Shown here one piece after another: positions 17,633 through 26,028 of a DNA stretch of 50,228 nt. The notes beneath the pieces were generated by a model that saw nothing but the letters and a program-made list of their open reading frames with translations, made no database searches and had not been told where the DNA came from. The position numbers were made by a program, and so were the translations under genes. The stretch lies in contig DALQ01000102.1 in the NCBI GenBank assembly GCA_002496845.1, positions 63,438 through 113,665 of the forward strand, read 5' to 3'. The stretch comes from Euryarchaeota archaeon UBA495. Lineage in GTDB: Archaea; Thermoplasmatota; Poseidoniia; Poseidoniales; Poseidoniaceae. Positions within the stretch are counted from its first letter, which is position 1, and the number at the start of each line of letters is the position of its first letter.

Positions 17633-20600
17633 ATGCAAGAACAGTACCTCGCCACATGCCTCACATCAGGCTTCAGTCGGCCGATGCGAGCGCCTCAGCG
17701 CGTGGCCTTGGCGACCCGTCAGGACGAATTCAAACTCTTGCAAAAACCGTGGCAGGGCATCTTGCTGCTCGCCTTGCACGAAGTGGAGGCGCCCGGCGTT
17801 GACGAAGACGACGACGACGGGCCTGCTACGCCCGCTCGAATGCCGCGAGGTGCCCGCAGCCGCCGCGGTCGCCGCGGCGGTCGCAGTTCAGGGTCTCCTT
17901 TGGACCACCTTCCCTCTGTTGATGACGTGTTGAACGACGCAAACCTTCCCGCGGCCTTTGGCTTCGCCGTGTTGACCGCACGAAAGACCCTGGAGGCGGA
18001 CGAATGGGACGAAGCCCACGATGCTCCGCTCCAGGAACGCCTTGACGCGTGCTTGAAAGATGGCGTGCATCCTGTGTGGGCCGATGTCGCCCGACGCTGC
18101 CCCCTTCTTGCTCAAATGTCCGGCTTCCCAGAAGCCGAAGTCACCGAATCGGTCACCGACGTGGGAGCCCTCGACCTGACGTTGGCCGAGATCTCGGGGG
18201 AGGACGGCGCTGAGCTGCTCGCTCTGATCGAAGCCGCTGAACCGATGGTGACCGAAGCCGCGCCCAAAGTGGCGTTGAACACACTGCTCGCCCAAGTTCG
18301 TGCTCGCAAGAGCATCAGCCTTGACGCCGCGTTGATCGACCTCGAAGGTGCCCTCAGCGCCGTTCCAGTGGTGGTCGCCCAATCCCTGGGGCTGCCGCTT
18401 CCTGAGGCGTCCATCGAAGCGCTCGCATCGGTTGACGAAGGCCTCGCCAACAAGCACCGGGATTTGGCGGACCTCCGCCAGGGTACGGTGTCCGATTGGA
18501 ACGCAAGCCGTGGCGCAGGTTCGGAGACGTCCTTGGATCGGATGCGTCAGCGCTTGGCGTGGATGAAGCCGGACGATTCCGCCGCCAACCTTGATTCTGC
18601 GACCTTGGAAGAAGGCCTCGCCATGCTGGAGACCGCCTCGGCCCCAGGGCCTGTGGTGGACCGCGTACGATGGTGGCATCTTGGAGCCTTGGTCAACGAA
18701 GGACGCCAAGAAGACGCCGTGGCCTCGTTGACCTCGCTTTCTGTCGACGGAGAAGTCGACGCCAACGCCCTCGGGGACCTTGTGGTCAGCATCGACGCCG
18801 TGGAGGCGACGGATTGGTTGGCAGGGGTGTGCGAGCGCATGGAAGCCCCCGCCCGCCTCCAGATTGCGGTGCATGCCTCTCTGCCTTTCAGCCCACGCAT
18901 GACGGCGTTCCGCAGTTTGCAAGACAGCGGTTTTTCCTTTTCAGCGGAGGCTTTTGATGACCTTGTACCCGTCATGTTGGAAGGTCAAGAAATCCGTCGT
19001 ATGTCTCGGATCTTGATCGAAGGCCAACACGCTGCTCGCCATCCTTGGTTGGTCACCATGTGCGCTCATTTGCTGGCCGCCCGGAAAGACATCGAACTCT
19101 ACCACGGCGTTCGAGCCGCTCGGCTCGAGTTGCTCTCGTCCCTGCACGAGACCCAGCCACCAAGTGCATTCGGTGCAAAGACGGCGTCCCTCATTCAACT
19201 CCTTGAGGGCGGCGACGCGCCAGAGGACTTGTTCCAAGACATCGTCCAGACGAAGTCGGGCCTCCTCGCCTACAAGCAAATTCGCAGGGCCCTGCTCGAG
19301 GGCGGTGACGGCGTGGTTGATGCGAAGGTGCTGGACGAATTCGACCAAGCCCTCGAGGAAGGGGACTTGCATCCCATCGACCGTGGCCTGACGAACGCCA
19401 TTACGGCCACCCTCCGCCTCAATGCGGCCATCCAACAGGTGCAGAATGGGACCTCCAACGCGCAAACCGTGACGCTCATCGACGGCCTCATGGCCGGCGA
19501 CAACGTTCCCACCCGGCGCATTCACGCCATCCGGCAGTTGCTGTTTGACCACGACCTGCCTCTCCCCTCGCTTGTTTCGTGGTATCAGGACCACGATCCG
19601 CGCTCCCCGTGGAGCGTGGTGGCGCGTGCTGCGCTGGCTTCCTCCGAAGGCCAGCACCTTCGTGCGGCGCAAGAGTACGGCCGTGCTGCGAAGCAGCAAG
19701 GCGCCGTTGATGCTGAGGAGGACAACGAATTCGCCTTCGACTTCGAACACCGCGTTGCCCTGAACCGCAAGTCACTGATCCACTACGCCTTCTGCGGTGA
19801 ATGGAAGCGGGCCATCGACCTCGTGAACGAGGAGCCTGGGCTGAAAACCTCGATGACGGAACGGTTCCTGCTGTACCTGCGCGTGTCTCACACCGCTCAC
19901 AACGGCGCCACTGACGACGCCACCCGAATCATCCGTGATGCGGTCAAGGAACGCGAAGTGGTGCTGGAGGAGGACGACGAAGGAGAAGTTCGGGAGCGCA
20001 CCCGCATCTGGTACAACGAGGACCAACTCGACCTCTTCCTTGCCTACCCCGACGCACATCCAATCCCGCTGCCAAAGAACCCGTTCATCGGGCGCGTCAT
20101 GGCGGCGAAGAACCTCTCCAGTCAGCGGCGCAGCCACCGTCGTAATTTCGACCAGCGCTATGCGCAACTGATGGACAGCGCTCCAGTTCCCGAGGAGGTG
20201 TACGAATTGGCCCGTCGAGCGGCCGATGAACACGCCCTGACGGGATTGATGTTCCTCGAACGCGCGCTTTCCTCCAAGCGGTTCCGCTTGATGCAGCAAC
20301 GCCAGATCGAGAACTCGATGCGTTCGCTCTTCATCATGAAGCGGGACGACATCGCCGTCGCGGATCGACGCCACCTGCGCCATCTCAAGCTCTCTCCGTT
20401 GGTGCTGGTGGACACGAACGTGCTCGTCGACGCGCTGCTTGACCGGCTGATCCAGCGCTCAGGCCGGAGCGTCCGCGCGGGCCTTGCCATTGACGCCAAC
20501 CGAGACCTGCATCACCACCTCGAACGGCTGGGGGCCGCTGGCACCATCCAACTGATGTTGCCGAATCCGGTCCGCCATGAATTGACCTCGATTGCACGAG

Positions 20601-21085
20601 GAGCAAACGTGCTGAACGATCGCCTTCGCGAAACCTTCGCGACCCCTGACGACATCGAAGCCATCCTCGAGTCCACCAACGTGGAGGAAGCGCTCAACGA
20701 CGTGCTTTCGTCCTTCGAAACGTGGGCCAAGCGGGAGGAGCGTTACGACGACGAAGCGATGGAAGACGACCGCGTGACTCGCCTCGATGCCTTCCTTGTT
20801 CAACACCACGACGTCTACGACGAGGTCACGGCGATGAAGCGTCAGCGCGGTGCACCACAGCGCACCGCAATTGGGTCAGGTGCTGAGGTTTACCCCGAAA
20901 AGGAGGACCGTGAAATCATGTGCTTGGCGATGCGTTTGGCAGAGATTCCGTTGGAGGATTTCGGCGCAGTGCTTGTCGCAACCCGGGACAGCGACTTCAC
21001 GCTGGTCGCCCCATCGATGCTCGAACACCTTGGTTTCGGCGTGATCAAGAACGCTCAGACGCTCAACCAGTGGTCGGTTCGCTGA
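17633..21085 (+). CDS. Giant helical-repeat protein with C-terminal PIN nuclease domain
   Basis: 1150 residues. Residues about 55-65 are an acidic run and 67-85 an Arg/Gly-rich segment (GARSRRGRRGGRSSG), typical of nucleic-acid contact. Residues about 90-900 are predicted almost wholly alpha-helical with TPR/HEAT-like spacing (for example ALASSEGQHLRAAQEYGRAA). Residues about 920-1150 are a PIN domain: LVLVDTNVLVD (Asp927), PNPVRHELTS (Glu983), EKEDREIMCLAMRL (Asp1092), ATRDSDFTLV (Asp1119/Asp1121), the complete acidic set of an active metal-dependent RNase. No neighbour antitoxin is seen, so a VapC-type module is unlikely. More likely an RNA-processing or quality-control nuclease with a large substrate-binding arm. 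No named family is recognised for the whole architecture. Confidence 0.85.
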   Translation: MQEQYLATCLTSGFSRPMRAPQRVALATRQDEFKLLQKPWQGILLLALHEVEAPGVDEDDDDGPATPARMPRGARSRRGRRGGRSSGSPLDHLPSVDDVLNDANLPAAFGFAVLTARKTLEADEWDEAHDAPLQERLDACLKDGVHPVWADVARRCPLLAQMSGFPEAEVTESVTDVGALDLTLAEISGEDGAELLALIEAAEPMVTEAAPKVALNTLLAQVRARKSISLDAALIDLEGALSAVPVVVAQSLGLPLPEASIEALASVDEGLANKHRDLADLRQGTVSDWNASRGAGSETSLDRMRQRLAWMKPDDSAANLDSATLEEGLAMLETASAPGPVVDRVRWWHLGALVNEGRQEDAVASLTSLSVDGEVDANALGDLVVSIDAVEATDWLAGVCERMEAPARLQIAVHASLPFSPRMTAFRSLQDSGFSFSAEAFDDLVPVMLEGQEIRRMSRILIEGQHAARHPWLVTMCAHLLAARKDIELYHGVRAARLELLSSLHETQPPSAFGAKTASLIQLLEGGDAPEDLFQDIVQTKSGLLAYKQIRRALLEGGDGVVDAKVLDEFDQALEEGDLHPIDRGLTNAITATLRLNAAIQQVQNGTSNAQTVTLIDGLMAGDNVPTRRIHAIRQLLFDHDLPLPSLVSWYQDHDPRSPWSVVARAALASSEGQHLRAAQEYGRAAKQQGAVDAEEDNEFAFDFEHRVALNRKSLIHYAFCGEWKRAIDLVNEEPGLKTSMTERFLLYLRVSHTAHNGATDDATRIIRDAVKEREVVLEEDDEGEVRERTRIWYNEDQLDLFLAYPDAHPIPLPKNPFIGRVMAAKNLSSQRRSHRRNFDQRYAQLMDSAPVPEEVYELARRAADEHALTGLMFLERALSSKRFRLMQQRQIENSMRSLFIMKRDDIAVADRRHLRHLKLSPLVLVDTNVLVDALLDRLIQRSGRSVRAGLAIDANRDLHHHLERLGAAGTIQLMLPNPVRHELTSIARGANVLNDRLRETFATPDDIEAILESTNVEEALNDVLSSFETWAKREERYDDEAMEDDRVTRLDAFLVQHHDVYDEVTAMKRQRGAPQRTAIGSGAEVYPEKEDREIMCLAMRLAEIPLEDFGAVLVATRDSDFTLVAPSMLEHLGFGVIKNAQTLNQWSVR

Positions 21086-21120
21086 GGGCCTAGGCCGTCG
21101 GTGGTCTACGATACGACCCA

Positions 21121-21156
21121 GCCGTTTTTGCAGGCACTTCGGCCATGGGCCGGTGC
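21121..21156. terminator. Oligo-T run and hairpin between convergent PIN-protein and icd genes
   Basis: A GTTTTTG run at 21124-21130, 40 bp past the PIN-protein stop, fits an archaeal oligo-T terminator for the plus strand. An imperfect inverted repeat follows (21134-21156: GCAC + CGGCC arms pairing with GGCCG + GTGC, loop ATG, two-base bulge), placed where convergent transcripts would meet. This is the only convergent protein-gene pair in the window with a real gap. Confidence 0.4.
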
Positions 21157-21177
21157 AGAAGGACGTCAGAATCATCC

Positions 21178-22416
21178 TCAGGCCATGTGGGAAACCATGG
21201 CTTCCCCGAAGGCGCTGCAGGAAAGCAACGTGGCATCGTCCATCAAGCGTTCAAAGTCGTAGGTCACGGTCCGTGCCGAGATGGCGCCTTCCATGCCCTT
21301 CACGACCAAATCTGCGGCTTCGGTCCAGCCCATGTGACGAAGCATCATCTCAGCTGAGAGAATGAGGCTGCCAGGGTTGACCTTGTCCTGGCCGGTGTAC
21401 TTTGGAGCGGTACCATGGGTGGCTTCGAAGATGGCAATCCCAGTGTCGTAGTTGATGTTCGCACCGGGAGCGATACCGATGCCTCCGACTTGGGCAGCAA
21501 GGGCATCGGAGATGTAGTCGCCGTTGAGGTTCATCGTGGCCAGCACGCCGTATTCACGGGGGCGCGTGAGCACCTGTTGCAACATGGCATCGGCGATGAC
21601 GTCCTTGACGGTGATGACCGTTCCCGTGTTTGGGTTGGTCAGGGTGCACCAAGGGCCACCGTCCAGTTCGGTCGCGCCGAATTCTTCCTTCGCAATCTGG
21701 TATCCCCAGTCCCGGAAACCGCCCTCTGTGAACTTCATGATGTTCCCTTTGTGGACGAGGGTGACGCTGTCGCGGTCGTTGTCGATGGCGTACTGAATGG
21801 CGGCACGGACGATGCGCGCCGTTCCTTCGCTGGAAATTGGCTTGATGCCAATGCCGCTGGTGTTGGGGAAGCGGATCTTGTCAACGCCCATTTCGTTCTG
21901 CAGGAAGGCGATGACCTTCGCCACGTCCTCGCTGCCGGCTTCCCATTCAATGCCAGCGTAGACGTCTTCGCTGTTCTCACGGAAGATGATCATGTCCACG
22001 TCACCGGGCGCTTTCACCGGGGAAGGGGTGCCTTCGTACCATCGCACGGGACGCACACAGGCGAACAGATCGAGCTTCTGTCGAAGGGCCACGTTCAGGC
22101 TGCGAATGCCGCCGCCGACGGGCGTCGTGAGCGGCCCTTTGATCGACACCAGGCCTGAGCGCATGGCTTCAAGCGTGGCCTCAGGGAGCCATTCTCCGGT
22201 GGCGTTGAAGGCCTTCTCGCCCGCGAGGACTTCCGACCAAGCAATGCTGCGTTGGCCTCCGTAGGCCTTCTCGACGGCCGCGTCGATGACGTGAATCATG
22301 ACCGGGGTGATGTCGATGCCGATGCCGTCCCCTTCGATGTAGTGAACCGTGGGGCGGTCAGGGACGGACAGGACGCCGTTTTCGAGGGTGATGGGGGAGC
22401 CTTCGTTTTCGCTCAT
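21178..22416 (-). CDS. icd: Isocitrate dehydrogenase (NADP-type)
   Basis: 412 residues, TCA cycle: isocitrate to 2-oxoglutarate + CO2 with NAD(P)H. Landmarks: YIEGDGIGIDITP, the substrate phosphate-loop serine region GPLTTPVGGGIRSLNVALRQ, LFACVRPVRW, FRENSEDVYAGIEW (the IDH tyrosine), the Lys of LVHKGNIMKFTEG, then DVIADAMLQQ, ATMNLNGDYISD and FEATHGTAPKYTGQDKVNPGS. The last block includes the KYTG...VNP pattern typical of NADP-dependent bacterial-type enzymes. Divergent from the osmC-like gene across 95 bp. Confidence 0.95.
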   Translation of the reverse strand: MSENEGSPITLENGVLSVPDRPTVHYIEGDGIGIDITPVMIHVIDAAVEKAYGGQRSIAWSEVLAGEKAFNATGEWLPEATLEAMRSGLVSIKGPLTTPVGGGIRSLNVALRQKLDLFACVRPVRWYEGTPSPVKAPGDVDMIIFRENSEDVYAGIEWEAGSEDVAKVIAFLQNEMGVDKIRFPNTSGIGIKPISSEGTARIVRAAIQYAIDNDRDSVTLVHKGNIMKFTEGGFRDWGYQIAKEEFGATELDGGPWCTLTNPNTGTVITVKDVIADAMLQQVLTRPREYGVLATMNLNGDYISDALAAQVGGIGIAPGANINYDTGIAIFEATHGTAPKYTGQDKVNPGSLILSAEMMLRHMGWTEAADLVVKGMEGAISARTVTYDFERLMDDATLLSCSAFGEAMVSHMA

Positions 22417-22511
22417 GACCGGGCCACCTGTCGGCTGTTCTTGAATCCCTCCCCGCGCTTCGGCCTTCCTCCTTCACGAAGCATCAAGACGGGCCACGCT
22501 TCCGCCACGGC

Positions 22512-22898
22512 ATGAAGGGCGAAGTGCACTGGACCGGCGGAAGCAAGATGGCGTGTTTCAATGACGCGAAAGACCGCCTTGACCTCGATTGGAATGACGG
22601 CCCCTCGCCCATGCAGGTGATGCTCCAGTCCGTTGGGGCCTGCACCATTGCTGACATCGTGACGGGACTCAAGGACCGCGCCTTCACCGAAGTGTGGCTT
22701 GAGCTCGATGCAGAACGTCGCGCAGAACCACCTCGGCACTTCACGCGCCTCCACATGGTGTACCACGTCAAAGGGGAGGTCCCCGAGAAGCTCCTGCACC
22801 GGTTGATCGAGAAGAGCCACAGCACCTACTGCAGTGCCTCAACGTCCCTTCGAACGGACGTCGAGATCACGTGGGGTGCTGAGATTCATGCACCCTGA
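22512..22898 (+). CDS. OsmC/Ohr family peroxiredoxin-like protein
   Basis: 128 residues. Reduces organic hydroperoxides through two cysteines, Cys44 (QSVGACTIADIV) and Cys107 (KSHSTYCSASTSL), at the family's normal positions. PSPMQVMLQSVG at the start of the central helix and the C-terminal strand are typical of the OsmC subfamily. Cytoplasmic. The stop codon forms TGATCA with the stop of the gene on the other strand. Confidence 0.9.
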   Translation: MKGEVHWTGGSKMACFNDAKDRLDLDWNDGPSPMQVMLQSVGACTIADIVTGLKDRAFTEVWLELDAERRAEPPRHFTRLHMVYHVKGEVPEKLLHRLIEKSHSTYCSASTSLRTDVEITWGAEIHAP

Positions 22899-23486
22899 TC
22901 AGGCCTGAGCCACAGATCCGCCAACGGCTTCATCGAGTTGTTGAGCACCTTCCATCAGCGCCTTGGCGAGCACGTCATGCATCGCATGCCACGCTTTAGG
23001 CAGGGCTTCGGGCGGAGCCATGGTGGTCCAACCGCTGTCGTTCATCACCACGGCGGCGAAGGGGTGCATGGCCACACCGTTCAAACTCGTCTGGGCGCGA
23101 GCGACCAACAGATCCCCGTCCTGTTCCACGTCGACGTGTGCCACCTCCAATGCAGCCTCGGAAGGAAGTCCAAGCCGACGTGGGTCCACGGCCAGGCCAC
23201 GTTGCACCAGCAAGGCGATGACTTTCCCGACCATTTCCGTGCTCAGCGTTCTCGTGGAAGGAACGGTTGGTGAAGGGGTGTTTGCCTCGGAAGCAGGGGC
23301 ATGCGCCTCGGGTTGGACGGTGAATGCGTCGACCTCGTCGTCTTCCACCAAGGCGGCCAATGGGTCCTCTTGACTGGCTTGAGGTGCGGCGGCAAGCAGG
23401 CCGAGCACGTCGTCGTCCACGGAATTCGTGGCTGGGGCGGGGGGCTCCACGCCCAACTCGGCGAACACGTCGATGTCGTCGTCCAT
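22899..23486 (-). CDS. Uncharacterised acidic protein
   Basis: 195 residues from ATG 23486 (MDDDIDVFAELGVEPP). The first 85 residues are acidic and Pro/Ala-rich, hence likely disordered. The last 110 look folded, with mixed helix and strand (MVGKVIALLVQRGLAVDP; LEVAHVDVEQDGDLLVARA; PFAAVVMNDSGWTTMAPP). Not recognised. The frame remains open to 23684, but that part would overlap the divergent surface-protein gene and has different composition. Confidence 0.65.
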   Translation of the reverse strand: MDDDIDVFAELGVEPPAPATNSVDDDVLGLLAAAPQASQEDPLAALVEDDEVDAFTVQPEAHAPASEANTPSPTVPSTRTLSTEMVGKVIALLVQRGLAVDPRRLGLPSEAALEVAHVDVEQDGDLLVARAQTSLNGVAMHPFAAVVMNDSGWTTMAPPEALPKAWHAMHDVLAKALMEGAQQLDEAVGGSVAQA

Positions 23487-23547
23487 GCCCCAAGGTCCGA
23501 CGACACACGTTTCAACCTCATGCCTCCTCGTTCGAACGAGGGGGACC

Positions 23548-24153
23548 ATGCGCCACGTTGCTCTGGTCGTCGTGCTCATGAGCGCCCTGATGCTTGGGCC
23601 TGTGGGCGTCGCTTTCCCAAACGGCATCGGTGAACAGGGTGATGACGGTTGCCTGTGCCACGGAGGTCCATCTTTGGAAGACACGATTCATCTTCACGGT
23701 TGGCCGGAAACCTACACGCCAGGTCAGGCCTACCCGCTCCACGTCAATGCAAGCGTACCCGAAGGCCTCAACGGGGGCTTCCGGCTTCTCGTCAACGCCG
23801 GAAACCTCACCGCCAACGCCACGTCAACGGCGCAGGCCATGGAGGGTGGATTGACGCACACGACCCCTTCCTCGATCCGTGAAGGCTGGACGGCCCTTTG
23901 GGTCGCCCCCAACACCACCGACCAAGCGGTTCGTGCTGTGCTTCACGTGAACGTGGTCAACGGAAACGGGGCCGAGGACGGTGATCAGTGGACCAGCTTG
24001 GACTTGGTTGCGGTTGGCCCAGACCACGAGGGGCCAATCGACCCTCTACGTGAGGACGGCCTCACCCCAGCCGTCCTTGGCATCGCTGCCCTTGGGCTGC
24101 TCGCGGCCTTTGGCCTCTTGACCGTCGGGCTTCGTGAACCGGGGGAGGAATGA
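23548..24153 (+). CDS. Membrane-anchored secreted protein, Reelin/choice-of-anchor-V-like
   Basis: 201 residues from ATG 23548. A signal peptide (MRHVALVVVLMSALMLGPVGVA) is followed by a cysteine block GDDGCLCHGG, a beta-rich domain of about 120 residues (HGWPETYTPGQAYPLHV ... GGFRLLVNAGNL), and a C-terminal helix (AVLGIAALGLLAAFGLLTVGL) with a short charged tail. The domain resembles the Reelin-like 'choice-of-anchor V' module, which usually carries CxxCH; here the motif is CxCH. Displayed outside the membrane; partner unknown. Confidence 0.72.
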   Translation: MRHVALVVVLMSALMLGPVGVAFPNGIGEQGDDGCLCHGGPSLEDTIHLHGWPETYTPGQAYPLHVNASVPEGLNGGFRLLVNAGNLTANATSTAQAMEGGLTHTTPSSIREGWTALWVAPNTTDQAVRAVLHVNVVNGNGAEDGDQWTSLDLVAVGPDHEGPIDPLREDGLTPAVLGIAALGLLAAFGLLTVGLREPGEE

Positions 24154-24185
24154 TGACCTTCGCGTGTTTGTCTTGAACGAGCGTC

Positions 24186-24926
24186 ATGTTTGGGATGGGC
24201 GATGCGGGACAAGTTCTCGTCCAGCTTGAGCGCTACTTGGCCGACGGACGCGAGGAAATCACGGAAGTGATGGCTCGTGACCTCGTCCAGCAACTTCGCG
24301 CAAAACGGGGGCGCGATGTCACGGAACAAGTCCACCTCGTGAAAGCCCTGAGGCTGCTCAGCGACGTGCTGCTTCTACGTGGAAAGGTCAAGGACGGTGC
24401 AGCTGAAGTTCGCCGATTGCACCGCGAACGGCGTGCGCTGGAACGAACGGTTCGCCGTGCGGACCCTGCCCTGCTGGAACGCCTGACGCCAGCGGCCGAG
24501 GACCATCTCCGCTCCCTTCGGGCCGCCGCCGCCCTCGGTCGTTCAGGGGGTGCTCGAAAGGCCCTGAAGCGGATTGGGCGAACCCGCCCAGGCCACCTTC
24601 TTGCCCACGTGGAAGCCGTGGAACGACTCGGCGACGTGGCAGGTCTTGGGCGAAGGTTGGGCGATGCGGCTCATGCAGCAAGGCCGATCCAACAAACAGA
24701 ACAGGGGCTGCATCTTGTTCCTGCATCTGCACCTGAATCGGCCGTGGACCTTGCTCGTGTTGAAGCGGCCTTGGCTTCTTGCAAGGACGGCCGGGCATCG
24801 GAGGTTCATGCGCTCCTCCAAGCCGAAGGGGCGTCGTTGAGGAACAAAGAGGCCGAGGCACAGGCCAAACTGCAGGCGGCCATCGCCTCATTGGAGCCCA
24901 CGCATGACTACTACGAGTACGGCTGA
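24186..24926 (+). CDS. Uncharacterised helical protein
   Basis: 246 residues, basic and nearly all helical, Arg/Leu/Ala-rich (for example LLLRGKVKDGAAEVRRLHRERRALERTV), ending in HDYYEYG. It has TPR-like spacing in places but no clear repeat. Not recognised. No signal peptide or membrane segment. Its stop lies 1 bp from the 3' end of the convergent initiator tRNA gene. Confidence 0.62.
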   Translation: MFGMGDAGQVLVQLERYLADGREEITEVMARDLVQQLRAKRGRDVTEQVHLVKALRLLSDVLLLRGKVKDGAAEVRRLHRERRALERTVRRADPALLERLTPAAEDHLRSLRAAAALGRSGGARKALKRIGRTRPGHLLAHVEAVERLGDVAGLGRRLGDAAHAARPIQQTEQGLHLVPASAPESAVDLARVEAALASCKDGRASEVHALLQAEGASLRNKEAEAQAKLQAAIASLEPTHDYYEYG

Positions 24927-24927
24927 T

Positions 24928-25005
24928 TGGTAGCGAGGGATGGATTTGAACCATCGATCTCCGGGTTATGAGCCCGACGGGATATCCAGACTACCCCACC
25001 TCGCT
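24928..25005 (-). tRNA. Initiator tRNA-Met (CAT), CCA encoded
   Basis: Full cloverleaf on the minus strand: acceptor AGCGAGG with CCTCGCT, anticodon loop CTCATAA (anticodon at 24970-24968), T-arm GATGG-TTCAAAT-CCATC. It is the initiator: three G:C pairs flank the anticodon loop (GGG/CCC) and the acceptor begins with the A1:U72 pair of archaeal and eukaryotic initiators. The 3' CCA is encoded (24930-24928). No intron. No clear TATA box was seen upstream. Confidence 0.95.
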
Positions 25006-25110
25006 GAGCAGAAGGCGAAGCCACCTCCACTTCAACCCACCGCCACAACATGAACGGCGCAGGACGCACAAAGCGGGGCATTTTTCTCCTCCCGCGCGCA
25101 CCTCCCCTTC

Positions 25111-25908
25111 ATGCGAAACGGAGTTCTTCTGACCTTGCTCCTCCTCAGCGCCTCCCTCGCCGGGTGCACCGGGGCCTCTGGTGACGAAGCGGCGGCGGAC
25201 GGTGTCGACCTGAAGGTCTACTACGACGAAACTTCGGGCGTGGTGGAACAATCGTGGCGAAACGGACAACAAATCGGCAGCCAAACCGTGACGCTGACCT
25301 TCGATTTTGCCCGCGTTACGTCCACAGACGACCCGCTCGTGGCCTTCTTTGTCGCGCCAGGCGACGGTCGAGACGAGATCGTCACGGACGCCAACCAGAC
25401 TGCGAGCATCGACGTGGAATACGCGACTCACGGTCTCTACGCCTTGACGTATGGCGCCCGCACCGAAAGCGGAGGCGAGGCTTCCGAGGAGATTACGGTG
25501 AGGATTGATCTGCGGCTGAACTGGCAGGACACGGGCACCACCAACCCTGACGATGCCTCCATTCGGGTGATGACCGACGGGACTCAGGGCGTCGACCGTG
25601 TCGACGTGACGTCAACGGTCGCCAACATCGGGAACGTCGGTGGCGTGTTCGGTCGCGCAGTGTCCGCAACGTGGGAACTGCTCGACGGCAGCGACGGATT
25701 GCGCGCCACGGGAACCGCACAAATTGCAGACGGTCAGGAAGAAACCTGGGAGGGCTCCAGCGGGCCTGCAGAAGCGGACGAGGACGATTGGGTGCTTCGC
25801 ATCACCCTCGATACGGACGACGAGAACGTGGACGTGACGAGCGTCATTGACGTGCTCCATGCCGAGGCGGAAAGCCCGGCCCAACCGTTCACCTCCGATC
25901 AGTCTTGA
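25111..25908 (+). CDS. Secreted lipoprotein
   Basis: 265 residues. Signal peptide MRNGVLLTLLLLSASLAG ends in a lipobox ASLAGC, so Cys19 is probably lipidated and the protein sits on the outer face of the membrane. The rest is acidic, Thr/Asp-rich and beta-rich (two Ig-like stretches about 35-130 and 135-255), without Cys or an active-site motif. Not recognised as a named family. It lies between tRNA-Met and radA and is probably transcribed on its own. Confidence 0.78.
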   Translation: MRNGVLLTLLLLSASLAGCTGASGDEAAADGVDLKVYYDETSGVVEQSWRNGQQIGSQTVTLTFDFARVTSTDDPLVAFFVAPGDGRDEIVTDANQTASIDVEYATHGLYALTYGARTESGGEASEEITVRIDLRLNWQDTGTTNPDDASIRVMTDGTQGVDRVDVTSTVANIGNVGGVFGRAVSATWELLDGSDGLRATGTAQIADGQEETWEGSSGPAEADEDDWVLRITLDTDDENVDVTSVIDVLHAEAESPAQPFTSDQS

Positions 25909-26028
25909 GTGAACAAAATCTGAACTGAAAGTGAATCAAACGCGGACGTCGGGACCTCAAGTGCGGCTGAGCACCTTCCAACCACGGTTCGGGGTCCATC
26001 GGTCCTTCATAGGTGGACGCCCAATCCT

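Noticed and set aside
17888..18922. 344-codon minus-strand open frame
   Set aside because: Antisense to the PIN protein, with no motif and biased composition typical of GC-rich reverse frames.
17633..21085. PIN protein as a VapC toxin of a toxin-antitoxin pair
   Set aside because: VapC toxins are about 130 residues with an adjacent small antitoxin gene; here the protein is 1150 residues and no such partner is seen on either side.
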